Positions 46,602 through 58,707 of a stretch of 64,000 bases of DNA are shown here, piece after piece (position 1 is the first letter of the stretch; each line of letters begins with the position of its first letter). A program made the position numbers and the translations under genes. The notes under the pieces were generated by a model. That model saw only the letters and a list, made by a program, of their open reading frames with translations. It ran no database searches and had not been told where the DNA came from. The DNA lies in assembly GCF_033568475.1 (NCBI RefSeq), contig NC_133122.1:153381361-153445360 (forward strand), in the 5' to 3' direction. Origin of the DNA: Henckelia pumila. Taxonomy: Eukaryota; Streptophyta; Magnoliopsida; Lamiales; Gesneriaceae.

Positions 46602-49600
46602 ATATGGGTACCAAAAGTTCTTCACTTTTTGCAGGTACTAAAAGTCCAAACGGGCGAGAAGACCACTTCTATCAAGGACACTACCTGGTACTTAGATAGT
46701 GGTTGCTCACGGCACATGACAGGGAATCCAGAACTTCTAACAGAAGTTGTGCTGTGCAAAGGACCAAAGATAAGCTTTGGAGACAACTCCAAAGGTAAAA
46801 CCGTGGGTAAGGGTAAGATTATCCATGGTAACATCATTATTAAAGATGTGTTGCTTGTTGACAAACTGTGCTATAATTTGATAAGTATTAGTCAACTATG
46901 TGACAATGATCATTCGGTCGAGTTTCACAAACACACTTGCATCATCAAAAATGACAAAGGTGAGACTCTTATGACCGGTGTAAGAGATCTAAACACCTAC
47001 AAGGTAAACTGGTCTTGCTCACATATTTCTTCACCTACTTGTCTTACTGCTCATCATGATAAACATTGGTTGTTGTATAAGCGGTTAAATCATCTAAATT
47101 TTAAGTCCATCTCTAACTTGAGGAAGCATGATTTGGTTTCTGGTCTGCCTGAAGGAGATTTTATAAAAGACAAAGTTTGTCCTGCTTGTCAACTAGGAAA
47201 GCAGGTGAGAGCAACCTTTAAAAATAAAGGGTGTATGTCTTCTTCCAAATGCTTAAATTTACTTCACATGGACCTATTTGGTCCTATACCAGTAAGAAGC
47301 ATAGGGGGAATGAGATATGCTCTTGTTGTTATAGATGACTTTTCTCGATTTACTTGGGTCATCTTTCTCTCTTCAAAAGATCAAACTGCACCTCACCTGA
47401 TTAAGCTTTTTAAACGCTTGCAAAATGAACAATATACTGTGATAGATAGAATCAGGAGTGATAGAGGGACTGAATTTTTAAACACCACTCTTATGACTTA
47501 TCTAGATGATCAGGGAATCAAGCATGAGTTGTCAGCTGCTAGATCCCCACAGCAAAATGGGGTGGCTGAAAGAAGGAACCGTACTTTAAAAGAAGCAGCC
47601 AGAACTATGATTGCTGATTCAAATGTTTCTCAAAGGCTTTGGGCAGAAGCAGTTAACACAGCTTGCTATACTCAAAACAGATCTATGATTAATAAACGAT
47701 TTAACAAAACTCCATATGAGATCTGGAATGGCACAAAACCTGATATTTCATACTTCAAAATTTTTGGGTGCAAATGCTTTATCCACAACAATGGCAAAAA
47801 TCATTTGACAGCCTTCGATGCTAAAGCAGACAAAGGAACTTTTATTGGTTACTCAGCCGTTAGCAGAGCTTATCGAGTGTTCAATCAAAGATCACTAACG
47901 GTCGAGGAAACCATTCATGTTGTTTTTGATGAATCTACTCTTTGTACAGAACAAACTCAAGGGAGCATAAATGATCTGAGTCATAGACTGGAAAACACAA
48001 ATCTACAGGAAGAGAATGACAGTGATCCATATCCTCCAAAGAAGGATGATCCAGTTCCCTCTACCGTGTGTGATCAAACAAGGCCAGAAGAGGATCCACC
48101 GGTTGATAACGATCCTCCTGCCAATGATGATCCAGTAAACGAGGACGTTCGTCAACCAATTATTTTAGGTGGAACAAAGATCATCCACCTGGGTTGGTCA
48201 TAGGTGACCCTTCTGCTCCTCGAAAAACACGTGGTCAAATGATTAATGAATTCTTGCATGCAGCTTTCATATCTCAGGTAGAGCCCAAGAAGATAGATGA
48301 AGCTCTATTAGATGCCAGCTGGATTGAAGCTATGCAAGAAGAGTTGAATCAATTCACCCGCAACAATGTTTGGCATCTAGTTCCTCGACCGGAAAATCAA
48401 AATGTGATTGGAACTAGATGGGTGTTTCGTAACAAGCTCGATGAACATGGCACTGTTGTGCGTAACAAAGCTCGGCTTGTTGCACAAGGATTCAGACAAG
48501 AAGAAGGCATAGACTTTGAGGAATCCTTCGCGCCAGTTGCAAGACTAGAAGCAATCCGCATCTTTCTTGCCTATGCAGCTTTCAAGGACTTTAAAGTTTA
48601 TCAAATGGATGTCAAGTCTGCATTCCTCAATGGTCTACTTCAAGAAGAGGTGTACGTTGAACAACCACCAGGTTTTGTCAATCCTACTCATCCTTAATAT
48701 ATCTATAAACTTGACAAAGCCCTCTATGGATTAAAACAAGCACCGCGTGCATGGTATGATACATTACTAAAATTTTTACTGGAACATGATTTCCAAATTG
48801 GAACGGTCGATAAGACCTTGTTTAAATTTGTAAAAGGTGATCATGTGTTACTAGTAAAAATTTATGTTGATGACATTATATTTGGGTCAACTAACCCCAA
48901 GTTGTGCTCAAAGTTCTCTAAGATGATGCAGGAGAATTTGAAATGAGCATGATGGGCGAGCTAAATTTCTTTCTTGGATTGCAAGTGAAGCAACTTGAAA
49001 CTGGAATATTTATCAATCAATCCAAGTATGCCAAGGAATTGGTAAAGAAGTTTGGAATGGAACAGTGCTCAACTGTATCTACCCCCATGAGTGCATCAAT
49101 CAAGCTTGATAAAGATGAAGGGGGAATCCCGGTCGAAGTAACAATGTATCGAGGCCTTATTGGCTCATTGCTTTATTTGACTGCCAGTCGACCGGATATC
49201 ATGTATTCAGTTTGTTTATGTGCTAGATTTCAAGCAGCACCTAAGCAATCTCATTTCATTGCCACCAAATGAATAATTAAATATATTAAAGGAACTACTA
49301 ATGTGGGTCTTTGGTATCCCAAAGATTCAAATCTTAATCTTATTGGCTATTCAGATGCAGATTATGCAGGTTGTAGAATTGATCGCAAAAGTACAAGTGG
49401 CACATGTCAATTCCTTGGAGATAGACTAATTTCGTGGTCAAGTAAGAAGCAGACATCAATTGCTACCTCGACCGCCGAAGCAGAATACCTTGCTGCTGGC
49501 AGCTGTTGTGCTCAAATACTCTGGATTCAACAGCAGCTTAATGATTATGGAATCCGGTCGAGTGAAGCTCCAATCTACTGTGACAATACAAGTGCCATAG

Positions 49601-49806
49601 CCATCACTCACAATCCAGTGATGCACTCTAGGACAAAGCACATTGATGTCAGGCATCACTTTATCCGAGATCATGTCTTAAAGAAGGAAATCAGGCTGGA
49701 ATACATCTCTACCGACCAGCAAGCAGCAGACATATTCACCAAGCCTTTACCGGACGCTAAGTTTTCATATTTTCGAAATATTCTTGGCTTAGTAGAACTA
49801 AGTTAG
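46602..49806 (+). pseudogene. Copia pol (PR-INT-RT-RNH), disrupted
   Basis: In gag's frame after the TAG: protease (YLDSGCSRHMTG), a zinc-binding integrase N-domain, the integrase core (MDLFG...RSDRGTEF...NGVAERRN), RT ([18 protein letters not shown]) and RNase H (YSDADYAGC, CDNTSAI). The integrase region is open from 46602 to 48203. Breaks: a one-base frameshift near 48165, stop TAA at 48695-48697, a one-base frameshift near 48932, and stop TGA at 49270-49272; the last open stretch ends at 49806. The first integrase zinc-finger His seems replaced by Tyr (LLYKRLNHLNF). With these breaks the element cannot make a full pol and would need help from a relative. Confidence 0.9.
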
Positions 49807-50169
49807 TATGCATGTTTTTAGGGGGAATGATTGCTAGTATGACGTTAATAGCTTAGCTGTTACATTGCCATAAATGTTGGCATATCATCCGCCTTTAACT
49901 AGTCTCTGACAGGCTCCGTACTAGCAGCTTTGTGCTTTGAACCAAATGACATTGATTGGGCGCGGTGATTATACTCTTCAAAACTTTTTGAATTTCAAAA
50001 ATACTTTTCATGACATCACCATATGGCCCATAGGTTCCTATATATACTTCTTTACACTCGTATATCAACCTTTCACCGTTGCTAAAGCTTTTATATTGTA
50101 TTAAAAGTTCTATCGTATTACTATCAAGCTTTTGCTTACTCTCTGCTCGAGTTCTTATCTACAGCTATC
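49807..50169 (+). promoter_or_regulatory. Spacer between pol and ORF3 with TATA box
   Basis: Non-coding 363 bp. CCTATATATAC at 50038-50048 stands 122 bases before the ORF3 start and is preceded by GC-containing promoter-like DNA. It may be an internal promoter for ORF3; alternatively ORF3 is made from a spliced or read-through RNA. Confidence 0.45.
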
Positions 50170-53006
50170 ATGTCGATCCAGAAGACTTGCCTTGCAATCA
50201 ACTTTGATTCCGTTATTGAGGCAAACAATACAGGAATCACTGAGGTCTTCACCATGCTTGAAGCCTCTGGACTGAAGAAGTTTTTGGGAAGCAGCGCCAT
50301 CTGCGATCTGCCTGTCTTGAAGGAGTTCTTTGCAACCGCTCAAATCGAGCATGGGACTGTCAAATGCTTGATCCGGACAGAGTCCTACTCCTTCAATCAA
50401 AAGTTCTTCGCCAGCACATTTGATCTGCCCTCCAGGGGTTTGACAAAATGCGCGGATCTTCCCGATGGTAACTGCTCATACTGGTTGAAGGAATTCTCAA
50501 CCACTGATGCTCCGATCAAACTGTCGGCTCAGAAGACATCTCTTAAAGCTCCATTCAGGCTATTGACCAACATCGTGGCCAAGAATCTTCTTGCCAAGGC
50601 TGGATCGTACGACAAGGTGACGATGGAGAAATTCCAATACATGGCTTGTATCGCCTCCAAAATCAACATCAACTGGTCAGACATATTGTTCACTACTTTA
50701 TGTGAAATGATCAAGGGAAAAGGGCAATCCGAGGGATTTGCTCTGCAAATTTGCCACATCTTGAGCGTCCTTGGAGTAGACTTCTCCAAGACTGAGCCTC
50801 TGCATCCCACCAAATGGCTCAAAAAGTCTACAATCTTCAAGTTTCTGAACAAGAAAGAGGTTGCGGTCGACACTCTGCCTTCAACCGCAAGTGTTGTTGC
50901 TGTCACTCAACCGCTTTCAACAGTCCCGGTAGCGGCCAAACCAGCCCATACCAAGAAATCTGCCAAGCGTCAACTTATCATAGATTCTGACTCTGAAGAA
51001 GAATCACGTGAGAACGTTCCACTGATTCAAGCCTTCAGCAAGCCATCTCCTTTTGTCTCCAAAGCAGCTGTGCCATCCACGCCTGCAGGCGAGAAGAAGA
51101 GGCAGCACAAGAAGTTAAAGTCCCTTTCTGGACTTGCTCCTACCGTTCCAACACCAATTCTGCCAACGGTCGAGACTACTACCACTACTGGTACTACTGC
51201 TCCACGTCCTACCAAGGGTGTGATAATCAGGGAAGGTGCCTCATCAACTCCAAAGGTCACTCTCGCTGATCCCAAGGACAAAGGGAAAGGTGTGATGATC
51301 TACTCACCTAAGGCTCAACCAGCAGCTACTGTAGAGCTCAACTTGATCATCTCTCACGTTCTCCGCACTGTCAAGCGTCACCTACAGCGCTTTGACAGAT
51401 GGCATCATTCCCGTACTCACCTGACGCTTGCTCAAATATTTCCTAAGTGGAAAGCTCTGAACGTTATTGAGCAGAAGATGCTTCTTTTTGCTGACACTGA
51501 AGACATCGTGGAGGCTCTGGGAAGAAGACAGCTCATCGACTTGAAGCTTCGAGGAAGCCTGATATCTCTGTTGATTAATGAGCGTGTCAAGAACTTCAAA
51601 TCCAAGAGTCCTACCGCCACCGATGACTTTGTGATTTTGACTGGACTACAGAATAGTCTACGTCAAATCACTCAACTACTTCAGCACTTCCAAGCTCTTA
51701 ACAACGTAAAGACGACAGCTTCAGCAGCTTGTCTACAGGCTTATGGAATGGAAGCACAGGTGATGATGAAGACTTTTCTTACCCAAGATCAGGGTGAAGA
51801 AGACGTCTCTGCTATTACTCTTTCAGATGGGATTCTGACCGGTCTCATCACTGCTGACCTGTTTCAATCATCCGCTCTAAGATCGAGTGTGGCGCATCTT
51901 CATCGGTCGACCCCGCCTCAACCGCAGTCCAAGCAGTAATTCAACCGGAAGCAGCTGTGACTGCTCACTCATCTCCAGCGGCAACCGCTCACACCTCTCC
52001 CAGTCGTCTACAAGATTTTTTAGAAGTGATTGAACAAGAAATTCCTGTCACCTCTGTGACAGAGGCTCCTTGCAGCAGTGAAGCAGTAGTGCCCCCAACA
52101 GAGATACCAAGCACTATTGTATCACTTGCACCTCCAGAACAGCCAGTGACTGATGCTGACCCAGCACTTCAACCGTCTCCATCTACTGAAAAGTTTGTGG
52201 AAGATCTCCTAATGGATGAACCGAGTGCTGATCCTGCTACTCCACCAACCATCTTGGCTGCAGTCGAGACCCCTACATCTCCAACTGTACCACTATTGGA
52301 AGGTCCATCAACTAGCTCACCAGCCAGATAACCAGCATCACATCATCTTGAGTCTGGCCCGGCTTCACCAAGGAATGACACACAGAGTCAAATGCTTCAG
52401 ACTGATGACTCATATATTGAAGCCATGACAGCAGCTCTGGATCACACATTGATAAATAGGCTTCATGAGCTCATGCAAACAGTTCGATCCTTTTCACAAG
52501 CCATCACAAACACATCCTCATGGGTTGACAATTCACGCACGACGATGATTCGGCATTTTGAGACCGTGTCTACAGACCTTGCTCATCTGTCCAAAGAGAT
52601 CACTGCCCATCATCGCACTCAAATCCAAACGCTCTCTACCGTCTCCGAACAGGTTGTCAGATCCGAAAACCGCCTTCATAGGCAGTTGAATGATCGGATG
52701 GACACTATGCAAGCTACTCTACTTGCTCAACTAGATGCAAAAATTGATACTATGCAAGCCTGCCTTGGCACTCAACTCACTGAGATCATCCTTCGACTCA
52801 ACCAAGGTGATGCCAAAAAGGGGAAGAAGAGCAACGAAGAGCAGCAGAGGCAAGAAGACGTGAAGAAGAATCCAGAAGAAAGGAAGAAGCCGACAGAAGA
52901 CGAAGAGAAGGCGATAGGTCAGGAGGAGCTAGTTGGTTCAAAAGATGAACAACTTGTCTCTTCTTTACTTATCGCAGCTGTATCTCATTTTGTTTCTCTT
53001 CAGTAG
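50170..53006 (+). pseudogene. Copia third ORF (Sirevirus post-pol protein), disrupted
   Basis: An extra sense ORF in the place where Sireviruses carry an env-like gene. The intact first part (50170-51939, 589 codons) has a globular N-terminal region of about 230 residues (TMLEASGLKKFLGSS, ESYSFNQKFFASTFDLPS), then an acidic patch (DSDSEEES) and Pro/Thr/Ser-rich disorder with basic stretches. A frameshift near 51890-51935 moves the frame to 51957-52331; a TAA stop (52329-52331) splits off the last piece (52392-53006), a coiled coil with a Lys/Glu-rich tail. I see no clear signal peptide, furin-like site or membrane anchor, so an envelope role has no support here. I recall similar proteins predicted in Gesneriaceae; function unknown. 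Confidence 0.75.
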
Positions 53007-53110
53007 GTGTAATAAGAATGCTTATTGTAATTAATGAAATTCATTCTCTCAATGAAGTTCATTTTAATGCTTTCATATTGTTTTCGGAGCACTTAAGTTT
53101 TGTCATCACC

Positions 53111-53124
53111 AAAAAGGGGGAAAT
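53111..53124 (+). other. Polypurine tract
   Basis: AAAAAGGGGGAAAT immediately before the TGTTGAATCC start of the 3' LTR. Confidence 0.9.
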
Positions 53125-54444
53125 TGTTGAATCCGACATTTTGGTGATAACAAACAACAACTCATTGTATAGGAATGTGCTGCCAATCTTTTGTATTTCA
53201 GGAATCTACTACAACTCCTACCGCAGCCGTCTAAACCCTTCAAGTTATCTATCGGAAGCTTGTCAACCGCCTTTGTCTCTCGACCGGTTGCAGTCACAAG
53301 CCTATCGACTGGTTATTCAAACCAGCAGAGGATAAATCTATCTACCGGTAGAATGCCAACTGCTTATCAAGATATCTCAAGACAAATACTTGAGACAAGA
53401 CGTTCATTGCAAGATCTTTTATCAAAAGCAGAACCGGTGTATCAGAAGATCTGTTGACTCTTGCATCGAGAGATAAACCGGCGTATCAGAAGATCTGTTG
53501 ACTCTTGCATCAAGACAACAGGTTGCACTAAAATGGCAAAAACGCAAAATGGCTACAGATAAAGCATTCGACCGTTTATACCAGTTTTGGACCCTGGAAG
53601 TTGTCTGCATTTAAAGAAGTGTACGATCTTCATGCAGAATCATCAATGCATTTATGAAGCATTAAATATGCATTCAATGCAACATCAGAACGTTCAAAAT
53701 AAAGACGTTGTTGATTGACCTATATAAAGGGAAGATTGCTCAAGAAGTGACAAGGAGACAAGCAACACGAAAAATCTCAATCAACTCAATCACTTGAATA
53801 CTATCAGAAGTCCTCATCTGATATACTGAAGCAATACTTGAGCACACTTACAAGATCATTCACTTGCTGCTCAAATAAACCCTCGCCTACAGTTTACATA
53901 TCTGATCTTCAAGGATCATCCTAGGGTTTCCAAGCCTCTCGACCGCTCTGCAGTTTGAGAAGCTCAACCGGACTGTATTCATTATTGAAGAGACTTGAAG
54001 CTACTCTGAAAGCTTCCACCAGTCTGATAAGAACTGAGAATCTTATCTGTGTAAATCTAGGAGTTTCGGATTAGGCATTGGATAAGTCCTAAGTCTGAAG
54101 TGGGTGTATTGCAAGACGTTGTAATAACCAAAGTCTTCTAGTGAATTTCTTCCTAAGTGGAAGAAGGGGAGACGTAGAAGGATTAAGCCTTCGAACTTTC
54201 ATAAATCGTGCCTTAGTCTTTACTGCATATTTATCTTATATATTGCTCATACATCGTGTTATAACTTGTCTTTGCATCACTAAAACCTCTGAACTATTTC
54301 CGCACTATTTAAGTTGTTCAAACCGTTTTAGAAGTTGAGAAAACAGATTAAGTGAACTAAACTTCACTTGATCATTTTGAAAAGAAAGAAGATAAGTTTC
54401 AGAGTGTATTCACCCCCCCTCTACCCTCTGAACCGATCCCAACA
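53125..54444 (+). repeat. 3' LTR of Copia element
   Basis: 1320 bp, exactly as long as the 5' LTR, with 14 substitutions and no indels seen by eye. Confidence 0.95.
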
Positions 54445-56417
54445 CGCTAAGTCATCCTTACCCTCTACATATTATTATTTCATTATTTTATTGGTTTTTA
54501 GGGATCTAAAGAGATTGATTAAAAAAATGTTATCTATGGATAGTAGATATTCTACATAAATAGCTGATGACTAAAGATTTTGGGTAAGTATTTAAATTTG
54601 AAATTATAGATTTAGATAAATTTTAGATTTATATTAGGTATGTAGCTTTCAAATCGGTTTAGATGAGTATAAAATATTAAAGCAAGAGGTAACAATATCA
54701 TGGTTTTTTTTTACAAAAAAATTAATTTTTGAAACTTTGGAAATTTGAAAATGTAACAATATTTTGGTTAGTCGAAATATAAAAACAAAGTTAATGTGTT
54801 ATACAACTATTTTCGAAAGTTAAATATAATTGCATAATCATAAATACTTATATGAAATTCTATAAAATAAAAAATTACAGGTTAAAAAAAAATTTTATGA
54901 CTAAAGTTAAAGAAAATAATTATATTGAAGAAGGATCATCTTTATCCTCTACATATTATTATTTCTCTATTAAAAAAAGGTTATCTATGGATAGTAGAGA
55001 TTATACATAAATAGCTGTTAAATAAAGATCTTGGTTAAGTATTTAAATTTAAAATTATAGATTTAGATAAATTTTAGATTTTAGATTTATATTAGGTATG
55101 TAGATTTCAAATCGGTTTAGATGAGTTTAAAATATTAAATCAAGAGTATCATGTTTTTTTTAAAAAAAACATTTAATTTTTGTAAATTTGGGAATTCAAA
55201 AATATAACAATATTTTGGTTAGTCGAAAGTTAAAAACAAAATTAATGTCATATACAACTATTCTCGAAAGTTAAATATAATTGCACAATCATAAATACTT
55301 ATATGAAATTTTATAAAATAAAAAATTACAGATTAAAAAGAAATTTTATGACTAAAGTTGAAGAAAATTATTATACTGAAAAAGGATCACCGTGTAGTAT
55401 GAACCAGTATGAAGCAATATCTTTCTAGCTCTTAAATTTTATTTTCAAAAGTTAAATATAATTGCATAATCATAAATACTTATATGAAATTCTGTAAAAT
55501 AAAAAATTATAGGTTAAAAAGATATTTTATGGCTAAAGTTAAAGAAAATAATTATACTGAAGAAAGATCATCTTTATTCTCTACATATTATTATTTCTCT
55601 ATTTTATTGGTTTTTAGGAATTTAAAAGAGATTGATTAAAAAAATGATCTATGGATAGTAGAGATTATACATAAATAGCTGATAACTAAATATCTTGGAT
55701 AAGTATTTAAATTTGAAATTATAGATTTAGATAAATTTTAGATTTTAGATTTATATTAGGTATGTAGATTTCAAATCGGTTTAGATGAGTTTAAAATATT
55801 AAAGCAAGAGGTACCAATATCATGGTTTTTTTAGAAAAAAATTAATTTTTGTAACTTTGGGAATTCAAAAATATAACAATATTTTTGTTAGTCGAAAGAT
55901 AAAAACAAAATGAATGTCATATACAACTATTCTCGAAAGTTAAATATAATTGTACAATCATAAATACTTATATGAAATTCTATAAAATAAAAAATTACAG
56001 ATTAAAAAGAAATTTTATGACTAAAATTGAAGAAAATTATTATACTGAAGAAGAATCACCGTGTAGTATGAATCTCTATGAAGCAATATCTTTCGAGCTC
56101 TTAAATTGTCGATTCAACGATGCACCAAACTTCATACAATTTTTTTTTAAAAAAAATTACACACTTAGAGGGCAAAAAGTTAATATAATAAAATAAAAAA
56201 TTAAAAGAATGATGAAATTGAAATGTGAATTGTATGTTGTGGAAGAAATTTGTTTGAATGGATGTAAATCAAGGAAATTGCAAATAGATGAGTTGCTTTT
56301 GTTTTTCGAGAAATCTAATAGCGAATAGATCGAAAAATTTGTGTAAAAAAATACGTACATAATTCCATGAATAATAATAATAAAAAGAATACCTAAGCCA
56401 TTGATCTATTGTAAAAT
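54445..56417. repeat. Tandem array continued (unit 5b) after the Copia insertion
   Basis: Starts with the second CGCTA and continues unit 5 where it was cut at 43215. This unit is about 0.68 kb longer than the others because the internal sub-repeat (ATAGTAGA(T/G)AT start) is present a third time, with the junction near 55430 (CTCTTAAATTTTATTTTCAAAAG). The unit is cut again at 56417 by the Gypsy insertion, about 285 bp before its expected end. Confidence 0.9.
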
Positions 56418-58369
56418 TGTAAGGCCCGTGATTATTTAATTTTAATTCGAGAATATTTAATTTGGGAATATTTAGAGTTTAGAATTAAATTCTAATATTC
56501 TTAAATTGGAAAGGATTGAAATTGAATTAAATCGCTTTTCCGGGGACTGAATTGCAAATAGTCAAAAGTTCAGGGACTAAACTGTAATTATGATATATAT
56601 ATCTCATTCTCCACTTGAATTATATCCTTTTACACGTGAAGCATCAGAAGACAAGGGAAGAACGATTGAAACCCTCCAAACTCCATTTTTGATCCGTAAA
56701 AGCTTCGATATCTTGCGTTCCGGTTGTCAGAAATTCGAAAGAAATATATATCTGCGATCACCGCTCCGAGACCTTCGATTTGGTACATGTTTTATTCACA
56801 TATCTCAGATTTTATTTTTATGTTAAAGATGGAAAATTATGATTTTATCATATATGCGTATATCAGCTGTACCGATCGTGTATTCGCAGACGGTTCGGAA
56901 AAAGACTGTCGTTCGGATTTTATATGAATTTGGGAAGAATAATTCGAACACTACCATGTTTGATTGATACTGATTTTTATGGTAATGAGATGATATGTTA
57001 GAGATTATAAGTTATCTGGATTGTTGGATTGATTTGGATATTGTTTGGATTGCCGGTTTTAGCCGTTATGCCGCCGATTTGCAAATTGTCAAGATTTTGC
57101 TCTTATTGATTGAACAAAGCATGATTAGAGTTGGAATTTGATATGGTTATATTGTATCTACTATTTTTCAGATTTGATCAAAGTGTTCCAAACTCGAGAT
57201 TGTCGATTCGAATCGAGAACGATTTAGAAGGTTTGAAGTTCTTTAGTTGAAATTTTGTTATGCTTTGGAACAGATTTTGATAGATGGTTTTACTATGATG
57301 TTTTCAGACTTGAAGTACTGTCAGACATGACATCGAAAGGTATAAATGACAGCAAATCCAGATGGGATAGAACGCTTGAAATAGCTTTCATTTCAAGTAT
57401 TCCCATGTCAATCACATACTTGTTTCTTTATATTTCTTATGTGATTATTTGTTTGTACTGCTTTGTTTGCTTATATGCTTAGTTGTTCAAGATGTGTTTT
57501 ATAGCTTTTAATGCATACAACTTATGTTGCATTCATCTTGAACTCCAGCCTTAATAGCACAGAGGGCAGCCATCGCCTAGAGTGCAGATGACGTTTGGAG
57601 AGCTGTAGTGAGTGGCATGGACTGTAAATTTATTTCTAGAGTCAGCTTGACTCATGGCACAGAATATGGATTTATGTTCAGAGCCAGAAGACTCACTATA
57701 GTTGTACCAAAGTCAGAGGACTAAAATACTTGATGCCGCCTCGAATGGGAGTATCGGTGGTTTGATAGTTATTTTATTCCTCGGGATCCCAAAGAACTAA
57801 GTTTTATTGATATCAGCTTGATAGCCTTCCTTTGCCATTTGCATTGCATTCACGTTTATTATCTCGCGTTTAAAGTTGTTTATACTGGGATTTTATTCTC
57901 ACCGGAGTTATCCGGCTATTGCTTTGTTTTGTATGTGTGCATGGCAATAGGTGGGGCAGGAGCTAGTCAGAAAAGACAAGGATAGCTCGAGATAAAGGCA
58001 TAGCAAGTGAGGACACGGGCTTAAGTAGCACGACTTGTACTTTATGTTGTTGAACCATGCTAGAAGTGATACAAGAATTTTGTATATTATGGCTTGAATA
58101 CATGCTAGTTTATGTTTATTATGTTTAGAAGCTTGTAAGACGTTATAAGATAGCATGTAATTGATTTTGTAGCATGTATAAAAGATTATGACTTGTTTAT
58201 CCATTCTTTGGCAGCAGATTTTTGACAGCATATTCCCCGATCGAGCGAGACCCTGCCTTTTAAAAAAATTTTTTTTTAGCTCTTGTTTCTTTAATTCTTG
58301 TAAGTACTTGTTTAATTGTTAATTACAATAAATTGCCCTAAGATAAGATTAGCAACCCGGGTCCCCACA
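56418..58369 (+). repeat. 5' LTR of Gypsy element
   Basis: 1952 bp, starting TGTAAGGCCCG and ending CCGGGTCCCCACA. Contains several small frames that are not genes. Confidence 0.9.
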
Positions 58370-58374
58370 ATAGG

Positions 58375-58386
58375 TGGTATCAAAGC
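58375..58386 (+). other. Primer-binding site of Gypsy element
   Basis: TGGTATCAAAGC, five bases after the LTR end, matches initiator tRNA-Met complement. A 321-bp untranslated leader follows to the gag start. Confidence 0.88.
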
Positions 58387-58707
58387 ATAAGTTTCTGGAT
58401 TTAGATAGAAGTTGATGAGCGGGGTAGTTTAAGTCCGTCTGATTGTTTAATATTGCATGAGAGTACATGTTATATCTGATTATGTACATTATCTGCTAGC
58501 ATGCTTTATATATAGCAATAATTATGTGATTGCATGATTATGTGCTTTTATTGCTACTGCATGCTATATATATGCAATTGTATTCCAGAATATCCTTAGT
58601 CAGAACCTGAATTCTCATGAGAATGCATGAGAATGCTTATCAGAGAAGGATGGAATAAATTTCTGCATATTATATTGTTTATGCACTAATCTGTTTGACA
58701 ATCAGAT

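Larger units (their letters stand above)
43216..54444 (+). mobile_element. SIRE/Maximus-type Copia retrotransposon, complete but defective
   Basis: 11,229 bp with 1320-bp LTRs (TGTTG...CAACA), an initiator-Met tRNA PBS (TGGTATCAGAGC), gag, pol in the order protease, integrase, RT, RNase H (Copia order), a third ORF after pol, and a polypurine tract. RT wording (MSMMGELNFFLGLQVKQ), the large size and the post-pol ORF point to the Sirevirus lineage. Fourteen base differences were counted by eye between the LTRs (about 1.1 percent, mostly transitions). Pol and ORF3 are broken. Confidence 0.93.

Noticed and set aside
50170..53006. Calling the third Copia ORF an envelope protein
   Set aside because: No signal peptide, cleavage site or membrane anchor is visible; position alone is not enough.
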